Shown: one piece after another, positions 35,232 to 48,033 of the stretch | How positions within the stretch are numbered: position 1 is the first letter of the stretch | Layout: every line of letters begins with the position of its first letter | From: Straminergon stramineum | Taxonomy: Eukaryota; Streptophyta; Bryopsida; Hypnales; Calliergonaceae | Reading direction: 5' to 3' | Assembly (NCBI GenBank): GCA_963920665.1 | Contig: OY987265.1 | Location: forward strand, 2,671,001-2,735,000 | Length of the DNA stretch: 64,000 nucleotides | Translations under genes and position numbers: made by a program | The notes under the pieces: generated by a model | The model's database searches: none | What the model saw: the letters and a program-made list of their open reading frames with translations, nothing else | What the model was told of the DNA's origin: nothing

Positions 35232-36346
35232 AGATGACCATATACTCTAGTACTTTGCTCTTGAGGCACTGAAGTGATATCTATCGATTTTTTCGTCGTG
35301 GTATCAATGGAATTCAGTTGCTGCTCCGAATGCTATTGATGTCAAAGGTCGTTACCGGTGGGCATCAACCTGATCAAGTTTTTCTGTTCCCATCTATCAT
35401 GTTAGAGTTTTGAAATATAGACGGTACGTTCTCATATTTTGTATGCGTTCTGAAGTTCCAGTGTTCGACCTTATATGTATTTGAACAGATATAGCAGCAC
35501 ACTCTTTTCTAGTAATCCCTAAACATATATATTGCACTCCAGGTCGTTCGTTGCTCTCCTTGTGAGTTCTGGAATATTTCTGTGTAAGTTGTGATGAAAA
35601 AGCTAAGTTCGAAGTCTCGAGCTTCTTCAGTCTGCTCCTGGCTAATAAAGTCGTAAACTTTGCAGAGGAACTTGGTTTCGGAAACGATTACCAAGCTCCA
35701 AGAACACACCGTGCATCTTAGTACCTAATTGATGATGCATGGAGTGCACAGGCAGCCAACTTTATTTGGACAGTCAACACTTGGGTGCAAAGTAACGTGC
35801 TAACGTGCTGACGCGCGCTACTGGCACTCTTACGGCAGTTATACTGGCATTATTCAGGGGATTCAAGTGAGCCGACTGGGAGGTTTACACAGGCAAGCGG
35901 GTATCAGCATGACAGGTTATCTATCAGCCAGTGTACAATGGTGGAAATTATACCGAGGCGACCGGGTATCTACCCGGTTATAATATGGAATCTCTCTCAA
36001 GGGAATGCGAACTCAGTTCAGGTCTATTGCATGCCACGTGGAGCGGGTTAATGAAATGGACAAGTCATATTAGCAAGGCCTTCAGGACGTCCTACGTGGG
36101 ACCATTTGTATATGCTTACATCCTAACGACCTAACCTCCTTAATTTGGGAAGACCATGCTTGTGATAATATACAAATGTAAGAAAATTGTGTTACAAGTA
36201 GATGTGACATTACAGAGGGAGAATGTAAAACTCTTGTCATTGAAACCTGAACTCACTTAAGAGACACTTAATTCCCTATCAACCATCACAACTGCACTGC
36301 AACCTTTTCTGAAAATAAGCTTAGACTACTGATCAAGTGAGTTTTC
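35232..36346. other. Intergenic
   Basis: Balanced composition, no gene model. GGCGACCGGGTATC and ACCCGGTTATA phrases at about 35895-35985 recur locally. Confidence 0.35.
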
Positions 36347-36455
36347 AGAGTTTACCATTTACCATTCAGGAAATGAAACTGAGTTTACCATCTCAATTGA
36401 ACCATTACCACCTCCTAAATGGTAACTCAGTTTCATTACCACGATGGTAAACTCT
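36347..36455. repeat. Double-armed stem-loop
   Basis: Outer arms AGAGTTTACCAT (36347-36358) and ATGGTAAACTCT (36444-36455). Inner arms AATGAAACTGAGTTTACCAT (36372-36391) and ATGGTAACTCAGTTTCATT (36419-36437), one bulge. The roughly 109 nt foldback resembles a small MITE or microRNA precursor in shape only. Confidence 0.6.
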
Positions 36456-37048
36456 TATAATTCCCTTAGTAGTGAGAGCTGTGAGAATGTGAATTGAGGA
36501 TTATAGCATTGAACTGAAAGTTTACTTTCCTAGGATTTTGATGTTAATTGATTGAGAGCAAGTAAGAAGGTTTAACTATTGTACGGCCGTCTCCCATCGT
36601 CTCCGACTGCACTTTTACCAACGTACTGCGGAAGGCAGCAGTGAAGATCTCAATGCAAGAACCCCTAGCCTTGTGGTCCGCCAAATTTTGCACATTGTGA
36701 GCGCGATCGAGTGACTCAAAATTTAATGTTTCCGGGATTTTGCGACATTACATAAATGCTTGATCAATCGATTATCCCGTTTCGACTTGAGGCTTACAAT
36801 AGGTTGCAGTGCGTTAAGGACTTTGTCGGAGGGGAGTACGGTGTTTCAAGAAGTTTCAAGAGGTGCGGCCGGCCGCAGCAACGTTGCCCGGCCCCAAGCA
36901 TCCGAGTACGTTCTGATCGAGTTTTCCTGTGCAGGAATTCCGTCGAGCAGCTTCCTCTGGGTGAACCTCTCACAGTCCCATTTATTTGTAAAGTCTGTAC
37001 GTGTACGAAAAATTAGGGGTTGAGTCGGCATCCGGGAAACGTCCATCG

Positions 37049-39089
37049 ATGAGCTCTCAAGAAAACCCAGGAGCTTCTTCCTCCAGGTATGCTACTTGTC
37101 CAATATCTCGATCACCACTGAAACCCTAGCCGATCGATGAGCTTCTGTTGCAGTTGCTCGTTGTAATCGTGATGAGGAAACAGAAGTATGTTCAATCAAG
37201 GGTTTTGAAGACGACGGAGGAGATGCATTTTCGATGCTGGCGAAATTCAATTGGTTCACTCTTGGAATGTTCGCATGTCGAATTAATAAGTGGATCGGGA
37301 AGTGGTCAAGTGGATACTTAGATAAACTAAAACTTTCTAGGGCCATCAATTCCTCTCGCCGCCCGATTCCATATATATGCTGATTGGAATTCTTCGACTT
37401 CCCAGTTCTGTATTCTATCGATCTACACCGCCAATTTCGTAAGTACCCTCTTTCAAAGTTCCAATTGTTCAACAGTTGTCAGATCCCTCCTTCAGTAGTA
37501 CTATCTTGCTCCGTGCCTCAGACGGAACCGAGGAGCCTAGGGTGATGGAATATCGACTCTTTGAATTGAACTTGTATTGCGCCAAATGAATAATTATAAA
37601 GAAACTAACTTAGTGGTTACAAGACTTACTGTATATCATCTTCGAAGCGGATTGTCTAGCGTGCATCCAAGTGCATGGCCCCCAAACGGAGTCCCCGAGT
37701 GTGAGGCAGACTCGCACTCTCGATCTCATATGCTATTCGTTCGTAGCTTCAAAATTTGACATCCGTGCTTGTTCAATTCCGCTTTGTCAACTGCTTGATG
37801 ACTTATGACTAAATGACAAGTGAACACAGTCCTCACGTGCTTCCAGATGGGGAGTCTTACAACTGTTAAGTTACGTGCGATGAGAGATTCACTGGGGAAA
37901 ATAAGACTCAGAGGGACTACTGTTATACAATCATGCACTGTCTTCGTATTGAGTGACGAGTGGCCTCCAGGATCGGGCCCTTGTGCATGCATGCTGAAAG
38001 TATATTTGCTGTATGAATCGAGGTTGAATGAAAGCTATATTGAGTTCCCTGTGAGTTCCCTGTGGAGAAAAGAGGAAGGATTCCCGGTGTTCTCTTTGTT
38101 CCAATTAAAGGCACACCGGGAATTTTTCTCGTACCGGGAAAAGTGAGACTCACCGGGAAACTACACTACTACACCGGGAAACTGAGGAGTGCTCAAGGAC
38201 GTCACAGGTAAGTCATAGGTAAGTCACAGGTAACCTTTCATACTTTTTCGGTGTGTCTCACTTTTCCCGATGTGATCTCCGCAGGAATCCAATATGGTGC
38301 TCTCTTTAGAACTGTTAACATATATTACTCGTTACTTCACTCTCTTCATTGACTGACTTCGTGCTGCAATGCAAGTGGCAGCTAACAGTTCAAAGTCAGT
38401 AGCAAATTTGGTCATTTATTATCTTCAAGCCGGACCTTAATAACGTGGTTACATGCGTTCTGGCAATGACTGATAGAGGAACAGCAATTCCACTGGAGTC
38501 TACTACTGGCACCGGTAATCTCGGCAATCGATTTGAAGATGTCGACACTGCCTTAGGGCAGCCAACTGCCGGAGACTTCAAATTGGATTTCTTGCAGGAG
38601 ATAGACGACCCCGAAGGAGAATACAAAGTTCAAGTATTAGGTTCGTCCCTTCCTGCTTGCTATTGTAAAAACAATTTAGCCTGGCAGGAAGTCAATATAT
38701 TAGCAAAGTAAGTCAGGCAAAATACATGAGACACGCATACGAATTTGTAATCATCTGACAAGAACTACTGTCTCCACGATAATGTGGCTCAATTCGATTC
38801 AGCTTTCACAATGTAATACCACTTCTACGCCTTAAGTCCAGTATTACAGCACCCAGTTTCTCTTTTATTGCGTGCTAATTAAACAGTTTTTCAGTTGTGG
38901 TCAATGTCCTGACGATCTAATGTGAATATGAATGCTCGTATGAATGCAGGTTATGCAGCTCCTCAGCATGATCTTCCGAATCCACCGGTACCAGATCTAG
39001 CCTCTGAGCTCTACAAGGAGATTACGGGGGAGATCATTTACCAATTTTATGAAGCTGAGTTCCAGCGGCTTGAAAGCGCATGCGTCTGA
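37049..39089 (+). CDS. Gene B: three-exon, 113-residue protein, unknown function
   Basis: Exon 1 37049-37086 (ATG, MSSQENPGASSS, donor CCAG then GTATGC), exon 2 38477-38640 (acceptor CTGATAG, donor GTTCGT), exon 3 38950-39089 (acceptor GAATGCAG, stop TGA). Phases 2 and 1 agree at every junction and exon lengths (38, 164, 140) give one uninterrupted frame. Exon 2 reads GTAIPLESTTGTG and ends EIDDPEGEYKVQVL; exon 3 is Pro-rich (DLPNPPVPDL), then a charged likely helix (ELYKEITGEIIYQFYEAEF). It is acidic, with no signal peptide, membrane segment or known domain. GC-rich, CG-containing sequence upstream (36600-37050) fits a promoter and 5' UTR. Exon 2 resembles gene A exon 2 at both ends. An open frame inside intron 1 (37820-38146) could be an alternative exon. 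The exon 2 acceptor is pyrimidine-poor, the weakest point. Confidence 0.6.
38084..38275. repeat. Cluster of ACCGGGAA motifs in gene B intron 1
   Basis: ACCGGGAA or its complement TTCCCGGT occurs about five times, plus a TTTCCCGATGTG variant, within 190 bp. One pair (ATTCCCGGTGT and ACACCGGGAAT) forms a small hairpin. It could be a transposon remnant or a regulatory cluster. Confidence 0.4.
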
Positions 39090-40155
39090 GGACGAACTGG
39101 AGGACTACTACACTACGTACGTACTAATGACGACGATTCCTAGTACGTGTTCTGAAGGTTTTCTGTAAACAAGGTAGATCAAGTATCCCATATGTATTGC
39201 GGCTCTAAGTATGAGATTTTCGGGAGATGCATGGATGAGAGGAATCTTGAATGGAACGTCAATTCGCTGGATTCCACGACTTTGGGCTCTTTTTAGGACG
39301 CACATTTGAAACGTAAATTGTACCTGTGTCCTCGGTATTAGACCGAGCTTCATGTAAATGTGTGTCACAATATGTGGAAATTGACGATTTGGAATAACAG
39401 CAAAACCTGTTGAGATTGAGTTTTATCACACAATGTGACAATGTATGAATTTCTTTCGCAATCGATTGCGACAAAGAGGGGGGGTTTGCAACGTTTTTTA
39501 GCAACGTTTTTGTGGGATCATATTCTGAGCAACGTCTAAACAACGTTGGGGGCGGCAAAGGAGAAGAGGGAGTGATTGAACAACGTTTAAGCAACGTTTG
39601 CTCATACAACGCCGCTCCACAGCGTTCCCTATGCTGAACATTTACTCCTTCCCCTTATTTTTGGTGCGCTTTTGTAATTTTAGTTGTGATGGCAACTTGG
39701 CAAGTTCGTGGAATTTGTAAGAAGCAGTTCAACGTCTGTCCATCGTAGGCAGCACTGCTCAGATTGTAGGTGGCATGCTTATGTCAGACTTATCAAGTTC
39801 CAACTAGGTGAAGAAATTCTTCTCCTACCAGATGATTTCAATTCTAGTGAGGGCATTTCATAGACGGACAACTGGAATGCGAGCAGTACTTGGGTCCTGT
39901 TGGTTTGAATTTTGATCCATTCATGGACCATTGGACGGTTAGTTAATTTCGACCATGGCAGGTGCAGGTAAGGTAGGAGGTCCATAAAGCGCCCGTCTCA
40001 GAGCTGAAACTGAATTTGGGGGAGGTGAAACTCATAGAAATATTCTTCAGTGAATTTTCCTTGAAAGACAAGTGAAATTGACATCTAATCCAAGTCGTTT
40101 CATAATTTTTGGAGCTCTGTGGAATTAGTTATGAATTTTTGAAGTCAAAATGATA
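39090..40155. other. 3' flank of gene B with CAACGTT-rich patch
   Basis: Between 39490 and 39612 the word CAACGTT or CAACGTTT recurs six times with short spacers, alongside AGCAACG. A related pattern occurs at 53705-53830. No coding region supported. Confidence 0.4.
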
Positions 40156-40276
40156 TAGGGCTCTAAAATTGCCCACCTCCTCAAATGTACACTATTGGTA
40201 CATTCCTGTGAAGATGAAAAAAATCCATATACAAATAGTGTACATTTGAGGAGGTGGGCAGTTATTGAGCCTATGC
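40156..40276. repeat. Hairpin with 27 bp near-identical arms
   Basis: The left arm ending CCTCCTCAAATGTACACTAT (to 40195) and the right arm 40234-40260 are perfect reverse complements over about 26 bp. Outer extensions (GGGCTC.AA / its complement) lengthen the stem to about 42 bp. The loop is about 37 nt. It has the shape of a microRNA precursor or a very young foldback insertion. Confidence 0.7.
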
Positions 40277-41319
40277 GGATTTCGAGCTTCCTACCTTACC
40301 TGTGTTCAAGTCTATTTGGGGGAGTTCTTCACGTTTTAGTAAGAAGAGTAGGAAATGCGATGGTTCAAACATTATTGATTTGTAATGCTAACCCTTAGAA
40401 GAACATTTCATACCTCGGCTTGGTGAAACTTCATTAGGTTTTTACATTAAACATGCATTTCAAATATTTGATATTTTTTACATGTAGTAATATATGTCGA
40501 AAATTTATTCTGAATTTTTTATAACTAAAAATATGGAATTGAATTCTATTTAGTTTTTTAAAGAATTCATTTTTTTTAATAATTAAATAAATGAATCAAA
40601 TAATATAAAACTTCTATGAGAAACTAGTGTGCCATGTACCGTTGCTACAACCATAAATAAAAAAATATATATTTTTAATATTTCAATCCATAAAAAAAAT
40701 GAAATTGAAAATCTTTTTTGCATGAAGGAGTGCAAGGGCTTTGTTGCAAGGTGTTTGGACAAGTGATTTGAAAATCATGTTTTTTCATAATAAAAGGTGA
40801 TTTAATTCAATTATTTAATTCATAGAAAACTTAGGAATTCAACAACTTTCACACCTTATGGTCAAATGGCACAAAACAAAGTCCATGCACCCCTCCTTGC
40901 AAAGAGCTTTCTAATAGTACGAAGAATGCAACTAGATGCTTCCTAGTTTCATAAATTTCACTATATCAGACAAAACAAAACTAAATAACTAATTAATTAT
41001 CAAATTTACAATTATCATGGTGTAATTGGTTTATTCTTTAAATGTGCACGAAAATAATTTTGATAGAAAAAGTTCAAAAGCAGTGTCATTTTGAATTCTC
41101 AAAGATTCTATCTTCAAAGTGACACAAGAATTCCAATTTTCAGAATTTTGGAAAAAATATAAAATGGAATAAAAATTACATCATTGGACACACATATCCA
41201 TAGTTAAGTTTAGAAGCATTTAAAATCACAAACTATGTGAGAAATAGAAATGAGACTTATAGAATGCCCATCAAGCTTCCAAAGTTTTTTAAGGTTCCAA
41301 ATAATTGAAATATGAGTTC
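40277..41319. other. AT-rich intergenic
   Basis: No gene. A plus frame ending at 40398 has no support. Confidence 0.4.
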
Positions 41320-41960
41320 TTGTTTGATTTGCCCCCCAGTGAATAAAATAATGTCAATCATTTTTAAAAATTAGAAATGAACATTTAAAGTACCTTACAG
41401 TACATTATTGTGGGTGCTTCCTTAATATGAATGATTTAGCCTTCAAATGCTAAGGTGATTGAAGTCTTTTTTTTTTTCATTGGACATGAATTTTTTCTCT
41501 TCCTCAAAATTGTACAAAAATTTTGAAATTGGGTAATTCACTCCAATGTGAACATGTGCTCTACAACCTTAAAATAGATATTTGCAAATCATAAAATAAT
41601 ACAAAATTATTCTATACTCTCTATATAATTGTGTATATTATACTCCTTAAAGGCCTAAGAGTTCCTTGACAATAGAGGTCTTCAATGAATTGTCTCATTC
41701 AAATTTGTTTTTGTACATGGATGTCCTTGAAATTTTAAATTTTAACTGTATCAAAGGAAAGATAACTCTGTCTAACATTGTGGAAAATATTGACCATTAG
41801 ATTTGTAGATGATAACAATTTTGGATGATCAACTTCAAGGGGAAAAACGCAAGTTTGGCGAAAGAAAATTATAATAAGACGAATAGTAATTCTTTTAGTT
41901 CTAAGAGAATTAGATTGGAATCTAATTTAAATTTATTCTTTTTTGCATTTAAAAAATAAA
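41320..41960. repeat. Diverged copy of the interior of element P6
   Basis: Shares order and phrases with 56390-57240, for example CAATGAATTGTC (41687 versus 56961), then CTTTGTCTA/CTCTGTCTAA, TAACAATTTT and AAATTATAA. Termini were not found, so it may be an old TTAA-type element that lost its ends. Confidence 0.5.
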
Positions 41961-42455
41961 AACAAAACTCTCACATTCAAACAGTTTTGAAAATGGAAGT
42001 CAATAAAATAGAAAAAACTTGATTATATATATATATATATATAAAATGAAAACAAACAATCTACAAATTCTAGAATTGCATATATACTCATAAGTTGTGT
42101 TATTCAAGGGTAACTAATAATGCAATTCATCAAAAATTGAGAAACCAAAATTATGTACACATCATGATTAAATGTTACCAACCATAATTACGTCAACATT
42201 TAACTTTTTATACTACAAATATTTGCGAGAGACAAAAATAATATGTCTTTTGTAGCTCATAAAATTTTCAAAATTTTGCAAGAAATCCAAAAACAGTTAT
42301 CATGACATTGTAATAGGAGACCATGGACAAACCATTTTTCATCTCATCAAGTGTGAATGATATCACCAATTTACAATAGAAGTAGCACATCCACTATTTT
42401 AAATATTGCAATAACAAATGAAGGAGTAAAATAAAGACATAAATGTATAAAATTT
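41961..42455. other. AT-rich flank of the Tnp2 element with a TA microsatellite
   Basis: A (TA)n run of about 20 bp lies at 42023-42043. I searched for a CACTA terminus here and found none. Confidence 0.4.
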
Positions 42456-45400
42456 TTATTCTAAGTCACTCCCTGAGTTTCCAGTGACATCATCTGGCAC
42501 ATCTAAAGTTTCCCATTCTTGATCAGTAAGGTTATCTTCTACTATTAAGTGTTCTCCAATGTACTTCTTAACCCTTGTTTTTTGGCTTGACATTGCTACT
42601 TCATTAGGCTCTTGTGCGTGAATGTCAACATCAACATCTTCACTGTCATTTTGTTCACTAGGGTTGGAAGTTCTACGACTATTTTCTTCGCCCTCCAATG
42701 TACCTTCTTCACCACTATCATCAATAAACTCTTCCACCTCATCACTAAACTCTATAGATACACGCTCATTGTTGTTTACCATATAACTATGTTCACGCAA
42801 TGGAATAACTTCATGGCTTTCATCATCTTGTAATGAAATAATTTCTTCATTTTCTTCTCCAACCATGTTACTTTTGTAAACAACCTTCTGTGATCGGGCT
42901 TCATATTTCACCACAAGATGCCAACCTCTATTAAGTCGATCCTCGATAAAGAATACTTGGTCTACATCAAGAGGGTATACAAAGGGTTCATGACCAACCA
43001 AATGAGATGGCATGAAGTTGTTTGTACATACACGTATGAACTTGCATTCATCAACAAGAACTTTGGGGTTCCCCTGCTGTGTTGGTTTACTATCATACCA
43101 ATCCACTTTCAATTGTATTTTTGTAAAAGATGTGAATTTCACTTCAACAATATTGTGGATTCTTCCATAATACTCAATTGTGCACGGTTCTCCATTTTCA
43201 TCCAGGTCTTGGAATGAACATGCTATGCCTGCAAATTTAGAGCTCATTACTTCCCACAACAACTTCAATAAAAATATCAAAAGTTTTCTAGAGATATGAT
43301 GTCATATATGTTAGAGACATGCATGAAGATTAAAAACATTTTGAAAACTTCTATCATCTCTATACATGTGCTAGCATAAAATAATAAATGTTTGGAAACA
43401 ATTTCCAAAGAACTATTTGTATACAAATTTAGAGAGATTGAACACTAATTTGCCATAATTAAAATCAATTCTTGACATGCATGAGGAAAAGTTTTTTTCT
43501 TATAGTGTAATTATTCTCATCACTTGGTAAAAACAGGAACCAAAACAAACTAATTTTTGTTCAAAATTGTTTCGGAACATAATCTATAAAACACATTAAC
43601 TACTACAATTATTTTTGAAAAAAAATGAACTCTTCCTCTAAATAACATGATAACAACTTGCAACTTACATTACACTTGGTTTTTTACATTCAAAATTTTA
43701 AAATGGAGAAGGCAAATATAAAATTCTACTTAAATACTAAATTTTTTTGTAAACAAACAAAAAACACATAATACTACAAAAAATTTATATCAACAGAGTG
43801 AAGTTAGTACCTAAATCTTGAGTCTTTTTACCAACATCTCTAGTAGACACTCTTAGGTACTTCCCAGCAGCCCACATGTGTCAAAAAACTTGACTTGGGG
43901 ATGTGGGCCAATGGCAATATTGTACTCGCGATTTGATGGACGTTCACCCAAAGTGATTTGGGTTCTCATTTGTGCAAGGGCCCATTCACCAAAATCCATT
44001 TCATTGTTCATAACTTCCACAGCATACCAATCTCTCCAATGTGACATGCAAGGATCGTTTTTCAATACAAAATTGTGAACTTGTTCCAAAAAAACCCTGC
44101 TCCTTGCATCTTTATCCAAGCGTCGCATTTTATGTGCTTTAGGCAATACCATTTCTAATGAAATTGGGTCTTCTTTTAGCTTCCAAATTTGAGGTGCATT
44201 TGGTGCCAAACGGGTTGTGTACTCAGTTGTATAGTGCATTGCCTCTGACAAAATATATTCTTTAGCCATAGAACCTTCTAGTTGTACTTTTTGTCTAACC
44301 CAACCTTTTAGCTCTTTCATGTACCGCACTAAGAAGTACATCCAACAAGATGACACTGGTCCACACAATTCCACTTCTTCTACCAAGTGCCATATCAAGT
44401 GTAATTGAATGTCCAAAAAGCTAGGAGGAAGATTTCTTTCCATACCACACATCAACTCTGTTGCCATTGTCTTCATCCCTGAGACTTTGGAATTTATAAT
44501 CTCTTTTGAACATATCCAACAAAAGAGTTCTCCCAATCAATATACAATGCTTCGTAATTTATGATTCAAAGCATCTCTCACTGCAATTGGCAACAAATCA
44601 TGAAGTAAATTGTGATAGTCATGTGTCTTCATACATGTAATTTTGTTGTCCAAAAATTTATATTCAAAAGATGATCCGTAATTCCTTGGCGTCTTTGTAG
44701 TTTGCAACACATCAATTAATTGAGTAAATTCACTCTTTGTAAATATCCAAGGTGCTATTGGTGGAGCACTCCCAGACTCCATCCACATATCTTTCATTAT
44801 CCCCATCTTCTGCATTTCAATTCTTTGTAACTCTAAATCGGCCTTGGTACCCTTTGCATTTGTCAAGGTCTTGAAAAGGGATGAACAAATATTTTTTTTC
44901 AATATGCATTTGATCAAGAAGGTGTCAAATCTTCAACTCCTACACATACAATTGCATAATTTAAAGTACTTCATTTTTTGGACTATGTGATTTCAAATCA
45001 TGTAATAAAAATTCATGAATCCATTTTTAGCAAATGACATAGTGAATTGAAATTTGTATATAAAATAATGCTATAGACATTGTCATATCATTGAGGTTTA
45101 GGGTTAAACATGATTACTGCCCAATACTCAAGGTCATACAACTTTGAGCACCCTATCATGCCACTCTTTTGAAGTTGCAATGAGCCAGTTTCAATCTTCT
45201 CCCATGGTGCTAACCAATCCCAACCATCCATTCTTGAAGGTGGCTTTGAAGTAGACTCCACCTTCCCATTGAAAGAACTAGCAACTTCTTTTGACCTCCA
45301 CGGATGGCCCTCTCATAAAAAACTCCTATATCCATGATATATGATTTTGTCTAATTCCTTTGCAGAGTAGGAATTCATATGTTTAGGTCCACAAATTGGA

Positions 45401-48033
45401 CATCCAAAAAAACCTTGTGTTTGCAAAGAAGATGCCACACCATACCCTGGATAGTCATGCATTGTCCACAAAAGTATGACCTTCATAAGAAATGTTTGTT
45501 TCGTAGTCACATCAAAATATTCCTCTCCAACAATCCATAATTTGTTCAATTCATCGACAATGGGTGCCAAATAAATGTTCCTGTCTTTCACTTTTCTCTT
45601 CCCTACACAGTTACCAAATGTGTTAATCATGTTTATTTGTTCCACTATTCATTATGTTCATCCAAAAGTTAAGGATTCATTTAAGAAAACCACATTAAAG
45701 CATTAATATTCTCCATTCTAAAGCATATTAATAATAGTAGAGGACTTTCATGTACACAAGGAAGACTTCTAAAAGGAAGAAAACTTGCAAAAAAAATAAC
45801 AATTGCTTAATGAATTAGACCATTGAAGGTCATTTATTCCTTTACTTCAATTACTCTCAAATGCTTCAAATACATACACACAATAATCCACATGTCATAA
45901 TGCACACTTTGCTCATCCATTACATTCATAGCTACGGAATTAACTTTATGTCCAAAAAATAAGACTTTACAAAGTTTGGAGTTCCACCTGGAATTATTGC
46001 TGCAAGTATTAGAAAAGAAGCCTTGATGGCAAGCCAAGGTGGTAGGTTGTAGCATGTAAGTACAATAGGCCATATGGAATATGCACTCGAATTATTGCCA
46101 AAAGGATTGACTCCATCTATAGCCATGCCTGGAAACACATTAAAAGGGTTTTGAAGGAATTTCCATTGTGTTAGAGCAAATTTCCATGCGGGTGAGTGAG
46201 CAGGCCCTCTCATGATGTCATTTTCGCCTCTATGGTCATGGTGCCAAGTCATGAGCTTGGAAATACTTAGACACCGGAACATAGCTTTCAGTCGAGGGGT
46301 AATTGGAAAGTAGTGCATCTTTTGTTTGTCATTCAATCATGTACAATAAATTATTCAACTTCAAAATTCATTCAATCATGTAAAAATATATTTAACTTCT
46401 AAATTCATGTGTAACGATGATATACATGAAGCATTAAAAAAGTCATGAAACATAAGATGTGAATAAAGATTTACCTTTCTAGGGACAGTTTTGTTGAGTG
46501 TGTCTTGTCGATAACGAGAGAGATTACAATTCGGGCACATTTGAAGGTCTTCATTTTTTCCATAATATAAAGTGTTGTCACATGGATATGAATGTATTGT
46601 CTTGTAGTCAAGTCCCAGTTCAGTTATAACTTTCCTTGCTTCAACTCTAGTTTTGGGCATTTTAGATTCCAACTTTGGATCAATTATGTGGTCTGTAATA
46701 ATATTAAATATTTCATCCATACACACATTGCTCACTGTGTGTTTATCTTGGATTTTTAGGAATTGAAGAATGATAGACAAACGATTAGACCTACTACCAA
46801 TATATAATGGTGTAGATGCTTCTTTAGCCAAGTGGTTTGTCTTGTCCTCGCCTATGTCAAAAACATCTTTGTCAAGTGGTTTAACTTCCATCCCTAACCT
46901 GTCCAGTAAGAAATCAAAAACAACAACATCTAGATGTTCTCCAATGTCTTCATAATCAACCGGTTCATCTTGAACAATGACAGGTTCTCCAATATTTAGT
47001 GGAGATGTAGGATCTAGAGAGGGTAACCTAGATTGCCCTTCAGAAATTCCAGCTTGATATAGAACTTGTGCATCATCCAATTGAAAGATTGAAATAAATT
47101 AAAATATTTACTAAAATATAAAATAATAAATAAAATTAGAAGTCCTAAATACATTATATATTACAAAAATACAAACTATATATTTGATTTAATATAGTAT
47201 TGGGTATAAGCGTGCTTGAGGTATACCAGTTCGGAACTTAGGAATTAGGAATGAAATCATTTTCAATAAGCCTATTTTACAAATAAAAATGAGAGTATTT
47301 TTTTTAAAAACATTGGCTATTGTTAGAACACATATAGTCAAATCATTTTCATGAACCAAAATTTATTAAATCTTTAATCTTTAATTTTAAGATTTTTTAA
47401 GATTAAGTAGTTGATGTCATGTCAATAGAAAATATACATATATATACACAAGAATTTTACCATGATATTTTTGCCTATTTACTACTTTACAACTCACTTT
47501 TCCTGTTTCAATTATGAAATCCAAAAGAATCTTCCTTTTAAGTTTTGAATTCCTTTTAAACATAGCCCCTCCTTATGATATTTAAGATGATTTGAAAAAT
47601 AATGAAAAATAGTTAAATATCCCATATCAAGTTATAAATTACTACAATTGGTTATTAAAACATTATAAACTAATAAAGTTGATATGGTAGCCCTAACCAT
47701 AATCATGATCAAATATTGGATATTTATTTTAAAATATTGGATGGAAAGTAAGAAAAAAAGCACCTCATAACGAGTAGAAATTTTATTTTGTTCAATATGG
47801 TGTACGATGACAGAAGAAGACCATACGGTTGGTTTGTGCTTCTTTGCACATTCCATGCATGGGCATATGTTATACGAATATACATCGTGTTGTCCACCTG
47901 AAGAAGTTCCTTCTTCAAAGTGTCTCTTTCGTCTATTCCTTCGACCATGTCGTCTAGAATCCTCCTCATTATTCACCTCTTCTACAATGTTGGACTTCTG
48001 TAATGACCCATAATCAAGTGGCTTCCGTGGCAT
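42456..48033 (-). pseudogene. En/Spm (CACTA) Tnp2-type transposase, decayed
   Basis: Minus-strand multi-exon transposase with the plant domain order. Exon 1 (48033 to about 47760): Transpos_assoc-like CPCMECAKKH. Next exon (about 47080-46475): HSYPCDNTLYYGKNEDLQMC, then PNCNLSRYR, the usual zinc-knuckle. 46336-45988: Transposase_21 core, WHHDHRGENDIMRGPAHS then VNPFGNNSSAYSIWP and NLPPWLA; spliced in phase to 45602 onward (RNIYLAPIVDELNKLW, WTMHDYPGYGV, FFGCPICG). Then an MHIEKN-type motif near 44905, DYHNLLHDLLPIAVRDAL, the DUF4218 region (NLPPSFLDIQLHLIWHLVEE, WMYFLVRYM) and the DUF4216 region (YYGRIHNIVEV) with an acidic tail ending at 42456. It would cut and paste CACTA elements in the nucleus. 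Lesions: in-frame TGA near 45313 and near 44536, an extra A in the run at 44892-44899, and a frameshift near 43885. Element ends not identified. Confidence 0.92.

Noticed and set aside
42612..43217. Plus-strand frames of 73 and 99 codons
   Set aside because: They are antisense shadows of the DUF4216 part of the transposase.
45834..46073. Minus-strand 79-codon frame overlapping the transposase
   Set aside because: Wrong frame relative to the Transposase_21 exon and largely inside its intron.
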